Assembly: GCF_900114835.1 (NCBI RefSeq)
Contig: NZ_FOUJ01000003.1
Location: 124,001-188,000, forward strand
Origin: Methanolobus profundi
Lineage (GTDB): Archaea > Halobacteriota > Methanosarcinia > Methanosarcinales > Methanosarcinaceae
Reading direction: 5' to 3'
DNA: 64,000 nucleotides
Made by a program: the position numbers and the translations under genes. Shown here piece after piece: positions 26,982 to 34,664 of the stretch (the first letter of the stretch is position 1; each line of letters opens with the position of its first letter). The notes under the pieces are model-generated. The model saw only the letters and a program-made list of their open reading frames with translations, was not told where the DNA came from and searched no databases.

Positions 26982-28174
26982 ACTCTATCTGCCCTTTTTT
27001 CGAGGTTCATCAGCCATACAGGCTCAGATGGTTCTGGCCTGACAACAAACAGGGATTTGACAGGTATTTCGATGAAAAGGTGAACAAAGAGATATTCCTG
27101 AAGGTGGCAGGTAAATGCTATCTTCCGGCCAACCGGACACTCCTGGAACTTACAGACAGTACGAATGGAAATTTCAAGGCAAGCATGTCGGTTACAGGCA
27201 CACTGCTGGAACAATGTCTGGAGTGGGGAGAGGACGTACTTGATTCATTCCGTGACCTTGCCGAAACCGGCTGTATCGAGTTTGTGGATGAGACATGTTA
27301 TCATTCCCTGGCATCTTTATTCGGCTCGAAGGAAGAGTTCATGGACGAGGTAAAGGAGCATCAGAGACTCGTATCTGAGCTACTGGGGGTAACCCCACGA
27401 ATATTCAGGAACACTGAGATGCTCTACAATAACAGCATTGCACATTTTGCAGACCAGATGGGATACAAGGCCATTATGAGCGAAGGGATCGAACGCGTAC
27501 TCAGCGGCAGGTCCCCTGACCATGTATACAAGGCAAAATATGCAGATATAGCAGTTCTTCTCCGCAATTACAAGCTAAGTGATGATATCGGTTATCGTTT
27601 CTCATCCCGATGGTGGGAGGAATACCCGCTGACTGCAAACAAGTGGGCAGACTGGGCTTTCTGGAACAAAGGTGAGACACTGAACATATTCATGGATTAC
27701 GAGACCTTCGGTGAACACCAATGGGAAGATACCGGTATCTTTGATTTCCTGAAGGCACTTCCGGGAGAGGTAATGGACAGAGGGATGAGATTCCTGACAC
27801 CATCACAGACGATCGAGGCCTACAAACCTGCAGGTGATATCGATGTTGGTGATTTCTCCACGATATCATGGGCAGATGTTGAAAGAGATACGAGCGCCTG
27901 GCTAGGAAATGATATGCAGAGACGTTGCTTTGAAGAGATGAAGATACTTGGGGATTACGTCAAAAAGACAGAAGATGCAGAGCTGCTGAGAATATGGAAA
28001 CATATGCTCACATCGGACCACTATTACTACATGAGCACAAAGTGGCTGGGAGATGGGGATGTACACTCCTATTTCAGCATACATAATAGCCCATATGATG
28101 CAGCGGTTAACTTCATGGCAGCACTGACGGACTTCAAGGCACATGTATTCAGGACCCTGACATCAACAGAATGA
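26978..28174 (+). CDS. GH57 alpha-amylase/glucanotransferase, active-type
   Basis: Glycoside hydrolase family 57 protein of 398 aa, cytosolic (no signal peptide), expected to hydrolyse or rearrange alpha-1,4-glucan. The five-block pattern is present: HQPYR at the N-terminus, a middle CYHSL block, RNTEMLY with nucleophile Glu147, MDYETFGEH with acid/base Asp240, and the later helical region. Its length is typical for short archaeal GH57 amylases and too short for GH57 branching enzymes. Its start overlaps the stop of the impaired paralog. Confidence 0.88.
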   Translation: MNSICPFFEVHQPYRLRWFWPDNKQGFDRYFDEKVNKEIFLKVAGKCYLPANRTLLELTDSTNGNFKASMSVTGTLLEQCLEWGEDVLDSFRDLAETGCIEFVDETCYHSLASLFGSKEEFMDEVKEHQRLVSELLGVTPRIFRNTEMLYNNSIAHFADQMGYKAIMSEGIERVLSGRSPDHVYKAKYADIAVLLRNYKLSDDIGYRFSSRWWEEYPLTANKWADWAFWNKGETLNIFMDYETFGEHQWEDTGIFDFLKALPGEVMDRGMRFLTPSQTIEAYKPAGDIDVGDFSTISWADVERDTSAWLGNDMQRRCFEEMKILGDYVKKTEDAELLRIWKHMLTSDHYYYMSTKWLGDGDVHSYFSIHNSPYDAAVNFMAALTDFKAHVFRTLTSTE

Positions 28175-28217
28175 ATATATTACTTAAAGTTCTATTTACC
28201 TACGGGAGTTATTGTTC

Positions 28218-29027
28218 ATGGTGAGAGATCTTTACATGTTCTCCAAAGTGGATCCGGAAGCAGACGTTGTCTGGTTCAAGATCAACTATGAGAACACATT
28301 GCATTCTGAAGCTGATATCACAGCATTTTTCGCAGACAAGGACCTTGATATCAGATTTGCATACCTTGATAGTTCAGAGGACCCTAGTAAAGGGAAGTAC
28401 GTGATGTTCACTGAAGCAAAAAAAGGCAGAGACATCAAAAGTATAGCTGAAGAACTTGAAAAAAAGGACATAGTCCTTGGTCTTGACTGGGGATATTCGA
28501 AGAACAGGGTCATCCAGTCAGTAGATTTCCCACTACATATCCTGGGAGACAGGGCTGTCATGATCAGGGCCAAGACCTTTGTGAATTTCCTCAATGTACT
28601 GAACGAACATGTACCACAATCTGAAGGTCTGTTGACAATTGTAGGGCTGAGGAACGGTGAAGGCGCTGCAAGGTATCTCCGGGGAGTTACCGAAATGGAT
28701 GATAGTAATTTCCTTGAATTGCTCAAAGAACTGCTTATGGCAGCCGGCTGGGGCATTCTCGATTATGATATGGACGTTGATGAACTGAAAGGAAGTGCAA
28801 GGATAAGAGAATCCTTCATTGCAGGGGAATACGAGGACAGTGATACTCCTGTTTGTGGATATATCAGCGGTTTCCTTGCAGGTTATATTTCCGAGTCATT
28901 GGGAAAAGTTGTGCAGGTCCGTGAGACCAGATGTGAATCCATGGGTGATGTTCTTTGTGAACATATCATCTCTCCCGTTCCGGAAGGGGCAAAGATCGAA
29001 CACCTTCTCAGGGGAGGATCGAATTGA
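28218..29027 (+). CDS. V4R-domain protein with N-terminal ACT-like region
   Basis: Protein of 269 aa, no signal peptide. The C-terminal 150 residues match the V4R (4-vinyl reductase) small-molecule-binding fold: RNGEGAARYL, a GWG near residue 176, VCGYISGFLAGYISE and the Cys-containing end ETRCESMGDVLCEHI. The N-terminal 110 residues look like a small alpha/beta domain. V4R domains often act as sensors in archaeal regulators. Its place between the amylases and glucoamylase suggests it senses a metabolite of the pathway, which is inference. The ATG at 28218 is preferred to the TTG at 28212 given GGGAG at 28204-28208. Confidence 0.78.
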   Translation: MVRDLYMFSKVDPEADVVWFKINYENTLHSEADITAFFADKDLDIRFAYLDSSEDPSKGKYVMFTEAKKGRDIKSIAEELEKKDIVLGLDWGYSKNRVIQSVDFPLHILGDRAVMIRAKTFVNFLNVLNEHVPQSEGLLTIVGLRNGEGAARYLRGVTEMDDSNFLELLKELLMAAGWGILDYDMDVDELKGSARIRESFIAGEYEDSDTPVCGYISGFLAGYISESLGKVVQVRETRCESMGDVLCEHIISPVPEGAKIEHLLRGGSN

Positions 29028-30982
29028 TCAGACAACCCAATTCCATCCTTGGGAATGAACGACTTCTGGTAACCATGGGAAAGAAAGGGGAGATCTTCGG
29101 TTATTATTACCCGGGAAAGGATTTCGCACAGCATGTTGAAGAATCTCAGGCCTGTATCCATGATGGAAAAGGGCTCATCTGGTCCAATGCCCGTGAATGG
29201 GTAGCCGACCAGAAATATATCGATAATACAAATATAGTGAGCACAGAGCTCACCCATCCTTCCGGACTTAAGATGGAGATACTGGACTTTGTCCACCCAA
29301 CCCTTCCGGTACTTGTACGCAAATACAAGTTAAGTTCCACCCACAGCTTCCATGGAAAGTTCTTCTATTTCTCGAACCTCCAGGTTGGAGAGATGAAGAA
29401 AAAGAACTCCGGGTTCTGCGATTACGATTCAGGTCTTCTGGCACAATACTGGAAGAACTACTATGTAGGGATCACCTCAACACCACTGTTCGAGGAATGG
29501 CAGGTAGGCAAATCAATGGACACTATCTGGTGGACAAATGCCAAATTCGACATGGAAGATGGCGAACTTCAGCGAAACAATGAGGATATAGGCAACCTTA
29601 ACTGCGCTGTTGGATGGAAACTTGATCTTGAACCATCAAAACCTGTTGAGATCACTGTTTTTATAGGAGCTGCCTCAAGAAGACCGGCACTTTACAGAAG
29701 GATGCGAGAGGTACTGAAAGAACCTGTTGAGAGAATATATAATGATACACAGGAGAAGTGGATCAAATGGCTCTCGAAAAAAAAGCTTCTCGAATTACCT
29801 GATTACCTGGGTTTTCAGGAATTCCGCCTGGAACTTATGAAGGCTTTCAACAGGTCCATACTTGCACTGAGCATACTCAATGATCCGGGAAAAGGATCAT
29901 TTCTTGCTGCTCCAGAGTTCGACCATGAATTCGAGATGAGCGGGGGATACGGCTATTGCTGGCACAGGGATTCTGCCGAGATCGTCACGTCACTTATGGA
30001 AGCTGGTTATCCTGATTATTGCTCCCGTTTCTTCAAATGGTGCAAAGGCACGCAGCTTCAGGACGGATCATGGTTCCAGCGTTACTGGCTTGATGGGAAT
30101 ACTGCTCCTTCATGGGGAAATTTCAGCTATTCCACACAGATCGATGAAACGGGTTCAACGATATTTGCAATGAACAGCTATTATCAGACCCTTGACCAGC
30201 CTGTAAAAGCGGAATTCCTTGACAATATGTGGGCAACGGTCCTGTGTGCAGCAGAATATCTCATGAGAAGAACCAGCAGCGGAATACATGAAACATGCCT
30301 GTGCCTCTGGGAAACACATTCCGGTATATTCACCTACACCAATGCCGCCATATATGCAGGACTCATCGGAGCCGCGAACATGGCTATCGATTATAATGAA
30401 AAGGGACTTGCAGACAGATGGACCGAGAGGGCCGAGTTTATCAAGAGGACCACTATCGAGAAATTCTGGCTTGATGAAGGATACTTTGCCAGGGGAATGA
30501 AAGATGGGGCGTATGATAATGCTATTGATGCTAGTATAATCGGTGTATTTGTTCCTTTCAACATGCTCTCTCCAACAGACAAGAAAGAGAGAGAGATGAT
30601 CAAGTCTATCATACGTAATATCGAAAAGTATCTCAGAGTACCTGTCAATGGCCATTTTGGTATCAAACGATATGTAGATGATACATACATCGATGGAAAT
30701 CCATGGGTTGTAACCACCCTCTGGCTTTCAAAGGCATTGCTCGAACTGGCATTGACCAGCGATGATACCGACAGGGAAGAATTGAGTGCACTTACCCATG
30801 ATGCGCTAAAATACATCCAATGGTCACTTAAGGGTGCAACCGGAGCGGGAATGTTACCGGAACAGGTGAATAAATACACAGGAAGACCTGCATGGGCAAT
30901 ACCGCTCAGCTGGAGTTGTGCACTCATGCTTGACAACATCATGCTTCTGGACGATCTCCAGAAGAAACTGGACAGGGACTGA
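29024..30982 (+). CDS. Glucoamylase, GH15
   Basis: Glucan-1,4-alpha-glucosidase type enzyme of 652 aa releasing glucose from non-reducing ends, cytosolic. An N-terminal beta-sandwich domain (about 1-250) precedes the (alpha/alpha)6 barrel with GYCWHRDSAEI, the QDGSWFQRYWLDG block, the catalytic-acid region QIDETGS, and the base-containing MLPEQVNKYTGRPAWAIPLSW near 615-635. The TTG start overlaps the V4R stop (TTGA) and is preceded by GGGGAGGATC, a near-perfect anti-16S match, so the rare start codon is credible. Confidence 0.9.
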   Translation: MIRQPNSILGNERLLVTMGKKGEIFGYYYPGKDFAQHVEESQACIHDGKGLIWSNAREWVADQKYIDNTNIVSTELTHPSGLKMEILDFVHPTLPVLVRKYKLSSTHSFHGKFFYFSNLQVGEMKKKNSGFCDYDSGLLAQYWKNYYVGITSTPLFEEWQVGKSMDTIWWTNAKFDMEDGELQRNNEDIGNLNCAVGWKLDLEPSKPVEITVFIGAASRRPALYRRMREVLKEPVERIYNDTQEKWIKWLSKKKLLELPDYLGFQEFRLELMKAFNRSILALSILNDPGKGSFLAAPEFDHEFEMSGGYGYCWHRDSAEIVTSLMEAGYPDYCSRFFKWCKGTQLQDGSWFQRYWLDGNTAPSWGNFSYSTQIDETGSTIFAMNSYYQTLDQPVKAEFLDNMWATVLCAAEYLMRRTSSGIHETCLCLWETHSGIFTYTNAAIYAGLIGAANMAIDYNEKGLADRWTERAEFIKRTTIEKFWLDEGYFARGMKDGAYDNAIDASIIGVFVPFNMLSPTDKKEREMIKSIIRNIEKYLRVPVNGHFGIKRYVDDTYIDGNPWVVTTLWLSKALLELALTSDDTDREELSALTHDALKYIQWSLKGATGAGMLPEQVNKYTGRPAWAIPLSWSCALMLDNIMLLDDLQKKLDRD

Positions 30983-31013
30983 ACGAACAGGATCACGTGC
31001 TGCGACGTAATTC

Positions 31014-32963
31014 ATGAACAATGCTGAACACTTTGGAACAGAGAAGGAATGGATCATAACCAATGGTCTTGGTGGATATGCATCTTCCACGATAGTTGGT
31101 ATGAACACACGAAAGTATCACGGATTGCTGATAGCCTCGCTGGCCCCGCCTGTTGAGAGGAAACTCCTGCTATCATCCCTCGATGAAGAGCTTATTATAG
31201 GTACTGAATTCCACAAACTCGCTGTACACAGATACCCGGGACAGGTTCATCCACATGGATATGAGTTTCTTGAGAACTTCACTGCTCACCCATTTCCAAC
31301 GTTCGAATACAGAGTAAATGGAATAAAGATCACTAAACAGATCACGATGGTGCATGGAGAGAACACCACTATTGTACGATATGATATCAAAGGTCCACCT
31401 GAAGAAAAATGTGTTCTCAGAATATTACCACTGGTCAATAACAGGTCCATACACCATCTTAGCAGTTCTGCCGGACTGTCCATCGCACAGGAAGCTATGG
31501 AAACAGGAACTGAACTTCAAAGCAATGGGACCGATCTCAGACTTTGTTCCGATATGCAATACAGAGCTGATGAACACTGGTATTATAATTTTGAATATGA
31601 ACTTGAGCTTGAAAGAGGATACCCATACAGAGAAGATAACCTGGATCCAGGATACTTTGAACTGGAGATCGAAGGAAAGGATACTTCCTGTTTTATCGTT
31701 GCATCCACTGAACCCGGCAAGAAATGGGACATGCAGAAGGTTCAGGAACTATTTGAAGACGAGATCATACGCCAGAGATCTCTGCCAGGTAAGGAAGGAA
31801 GAGAGGACACTTTCCTTGAGAAACTTATACTCGCCGGTGACACATTCATAGTTAACAGACGGTCCACTACCTCAAGATCGATAATTGCTGGCTATCACTG
31901 GTTCGGGGACTGGGGACGTGATACAATGATCTCGCTTCCGGGACTCACCCTTGTGACCGGAAGGTTCGATGATGCCAGGTCCATACTTTCCACTTTTGCT
32001 GCTAACTGTAAGGATGGACTGATACCTAATAACTTCCCGGAAAGTGCAGAAGAGACACCGATCTACAACACAGTGGACGCATCGCTCTGGTTCATACATG
32101 CCCTGGGAAAATATCTGGAATATACAGATGATATTGAATTCGTCAGTACTCTCTGGCCTACGGTTGAGAGCATACTTGACAACTACAGAGAAGGAACTTC
32201 ATTCGGTATTCGAATGGATGATGATGGTCTCATAGAACATGCTGGTCAGCTTACGTGGATGGATGCTAAGATCGGGGACTGGGAAGTCACTCCAAGAAGT
32301 GGAAAAGCATGTGAGATAAATGCACTGTGGTACAATGCACTGATGTATGCGGTGATCATAGGAGAGCGCATTGGATCGGATAATTTGAATCATCGGGATG
32401 TCGCTGAACTTGCAGGTAACAGTTTCAGAGAGAAGTTCTGGAATGAGGAAAATGGTTGTCTGTATGATCTGATATCAGGATCATCGGGGGATGAATGGAA
32501 GGATAGTGCCATAAGACCTAATCAGATATTTGCAGTATCCCTGCCTCATACAATGCTAACTGAAGAAATGGCAGGAGGGATAGTTGATACTGTGGGCCGG
32601 GAACTGCTGACACCTTATGGACTAAGGACACTCTCGTCCCATGACAGCCAATATGTAGGACGATACAGAGGCAACACGGAACAGAGGGACAGTGCGTATC
32701 ATAACGGTACTGTCTGGCCCTGGTTACTTGGACCTTACATAACGGCTTGCAGTAAAGTGAACAAAGATATGCCAGCTCTTGAAGATAAGCTTCGAGCCTT
32801 GCTTCAAGGTATAGGAGAGCATATCGATGACGCCGGTATCGGTACCATATCCGAAGTCTTCGACGGCGACAGTCCTCATGCCCCGGGAGGCTGCATATCT
32901 CAGGCATGGAGTGTGGCCGAGATAATGAGATGTTATGTGGAAGATATACTGTCTATAAGATAA
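31014..32963 (+). CDS. Glycogen debranching enzyme (amylo-alpha-1,6-glucosidase type)
   Basis: Protein of 649 aa with an N-terminal GDE_N domain (NGLGGYASSTIVGMNTRKYHGLLIA near the start) and a C-terminal alpha/alpha barrel GDE_C domain with GYHWFGDWGRDTMISLPGL, LTWMDAKIGDWEVTPR and NGTVWPWLLGPY blocks. It should remove alpha-1,6 branches from glycogen so that the GH57 and GH15 enzymes can proceed. An in-frame TAA lies six bases upstream of the ATG at 31014, fixing the start; its ribosome binding site is weak. Confidence 0.9.
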   Translation: MNNAEHFGTEKEWIITNGLGGYASSTIVGMNTRKYHGLLIASLAPPVERKLLLSSLDEELIIGTEFHKLAVHRYPGQVHPHGYEFLENFTAHPFPTFEYRVNGIKITKQITMVHGENTTIVRYDIKGPPEEKCVLRILPLVNNRSIHHLSSSAGLSIAQEAMETGTELQSNGTDLRLCSDMQYRADEHWYYNFEYELELERGYPYREDNLDPGYFELEIEGKDTSCFIVASTEPGKKWDMQKVQELFEDEIIRQRSLPGKEGREDTFLEKLILAGDTFIVNRRSTTSRSIIAGYHWFGDWGRDTMISLPGLTLVTGRFDDARSILSTFAANCKDGLIPNNFPESAEETPIYNTVDASLWFIHALGKYLEYTDDIEFVSTLWPTVESILDNYREGTSFGIRMDDDGLIEHAGQLTWMDAKIGDWEVTPRSGKACEINALWYNALMYAVIIGERIGSDNLNHRDVAELAGNSFREKFWNEENGCLYDLISGSSGDEWKDSAIRPNQIFAVSLPHTMLTEEMAGGIVDTVGRELLTPYGLRTLSSHDSQYVGRYRGNTEQRDSAYHNGTVWPWLLGPYITACSKVNKDMPALEDKLRALLQGIGEHIDDAGIGTISEVFDGDSPHAPGGCISQAWSVAEIMRCYVEDILSIR

Positions 32964-33046
32964 TAGTTCATTCGCAACATTTATGATATTTTGTGCATAT
33001 GTTACTATGATATTTATGGGTTTTAATTATCATTGAGTGTGGGAAA

Positions 33047-34213
33047 ATGGAAACATTGAGAATTGCAATGTTCTCATGGGAGAGCCTCCATTCTGCAAAG
33101 GTGGGAGGACTGGCTCCTCATGTGACAGAATTATCTGAACAACTTGTAAAGCTGGGACACGAAGTACACATATTCACCCGTAGTGGGTGGTATCGTGACT
33201 ACGATAAGATAAAAGGAGTACATTATCAGAGGTGTAACTTTGACGAGTCGGGAGATATAATCGATCAGATGAACAAGATGTGTGATGCGATGTACTCCAG
33301 GTTCATTCAGGTATCAAAGGAATTTGGAAGTTTTGATATTATACATGGACATGACTGGCATCCTGTGAACGCATTGAATAAGATCAAGTACAAATGTGGG
33401 AAACCTTACGTAATGACCTACCACAGTACTGAATGGGGTCGCAACGGTAATGTTCACCTGAACTCTCCTACGTCAACTGAAGTATCTCACAGGGAATGGC
33501 TCGGCGGGTATGAGAGTTCTGAAGTGATAATAACATCTGATAATTTTAAAAGAGAAGTGCAGAACATCTACAGCATTCCTGATCATAAGATATCAGTGAT
33601 ACCTAACGGTATATCTCCGGGAAAGATGGAGAAGGATATTGACCCTGGGTCTATAAAGCAAGATTATGGTATCCATCCTTTCGCTCCTGTGGTGCTTTTC
33701 ACAGGTAGAATGCATTATCAGAAAGGACCTGATCTTCTTGTTAAAGCGATACAAAAGGTACTCGATGGTAACTGGGGAGCACATTTTGTATTTATAGGTG
33801 AAGGGGAAATGAGGCAATATTGCCAGGATCTTGCCAATGACCTGAACGTAGGCCAATCATGCCATTTCTTAGGTTACTCACCTGATGAGGTTCTTAAAGA
33901 CTGGACCAATGCATGTGACATGACATGCGTCCCAAGCAGGAACGAACCTTTTGGGATAGTTGTTCTCGAATCATGGGATGCTAACAAAGCAGTTGTTGCA
34001 ACCGATGCAGTGAATATAGTTGATAATTTCCAGAATGGGGTTTTGAGTTACAGGAATCCGGAATCCATAGCATGGGGTCTTAACTATGCCATGGATGGAC
34101 TGGATTCAGGTACACCTGTTATGGGAAATAACGGTAAGCATCTGGTCAGGACAAAGTTCTCATGGGACACCATTGCCAAAAGTACGATCCAGGCGTATAA
34201 AAGAACTACATAG
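33047..34213 (+). CDS. GT4 glycosyltransferase, paralog B
   Basis: GT4 enzyme of 388 aa, same length and motif set as paralog A (21944-23110): MFSWESLHSAKVGGLAPHV, GRMHYQKGPDLL and RNEPFGIVVLESWD. The two keep identical DWHPVN and YHSTEWGRNGN blocks, so they arose by duplication and now flank the hydrolase genes. The 83-base upstream gap contains a TATA-like TATGATATTTAT, so it may have its own promoter. GTGTGGG precedes the ATG. Confidence 0.88.
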   Translation: METLRIAMFSWESLHSAKVGGLAPHVTELSEQLVKLGHEVHIFTRSGWYRDYDKIKGVHYQRCNFDESGDIIDQMNKMCDAMYSRFIQVSKEFGSFDIIHGHDWHPVNALNKIKYKCGKPYVMTYHSTEWGRNGNVHLNSPTSTEVSHREWLGGYESSEVIITSDNFKREVQNIYSIPDHKISVIPNGISPGKMEKDIDPGSIKQDYGIHPFAPVVLFTGRMHYQKGPDLLVKAIQKVLDGNWGAHFVFIGEGEMRQYCQDLANDLNVGQSCHFLGYSPDEVLKDWTNACDMTCVPSRNEPFGIVVLESWDANKAVVATDAVNIVDNFQNGVLSYRNPESIAWGLNYAMDGLDSGTPVMGNNGKHLVRTKFSWDTIAKSTIQAYKRTT

Positions 34214-34267
34214 AATGAACGGTCATCATAAAGAGAAAAGCTAAGTGATAGATACAGAGTGATCAAT

Positions 34268-34480
34268 ATGGATGAAATGTGTTTGAACATTGGAGAAGCA
34301 GCCGGTTATGTTTACAGGATGCTTGAAAGCGGGGAGTCGAATATGGCAAAGCTCAAGAACCATCTCAAAGAGAATGGTTTTGATCAGCAGGCAACTTTTA
34401 TGGCTATTGGATGGCTTGCAAGAGAGGACAAGATATGTATGGAGAAAAATGGCAATTCCTGGTCCTTAAAGCTCAAGTAG
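34268..34480 (+). CDS. Small winged-helix protein (DUF2582-like)
   Basis: A 70-aa protein matching the archaeal winged helix-turn-helix family DUF2582: three short helices with GEAAGYVYRML, a recognition-like segment FMAIGWLAREDKI, and a C-terminal beta hairpin NGNSWSLKLK. It may bind DNA and regulate the cluster it closes, but that is inference. The ATG at 34268 follows GAGTGATC, matching the end of 16S rRNA; a GTG at 34259 is an alternative. Confidence 0.75.
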   Translation: MDEMCLNIGEAAGYVYRMLESGESNMAKLKNHLKENGFDQQATFMAIGWLAREDKICMEKNGNSWSLKLK

Positions 34481-34604
34481 GTCAAAAATACACCTTACGT
34501 CAGCATGTCTGTTCAATAATTCATCAGTAACAGTTTGCTGCCACTATTTTTAACATTTCTACATTAATTTATAATTTTATATGATAGAGTAATATATCAT
34601 GTTA

Positions 34605-34615
34605 CTTAAATATTC
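34605..34615 (+). promoter_or_regulatory. Candidate promoter of S-layer-like gene
   Basis: CTTAAATATTC is a TATA-like element 50 bases before the ATG at 34665. An imperfect palindrome ATGATA...TATCAT just upstream (about 34581-34600) could be an operator. Confidence 0.4.
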
Positions 34616-34664
34616 AAATACTTTTGTCATTAACAAAAGGATCTAAAATATAGGGGATGATAAT

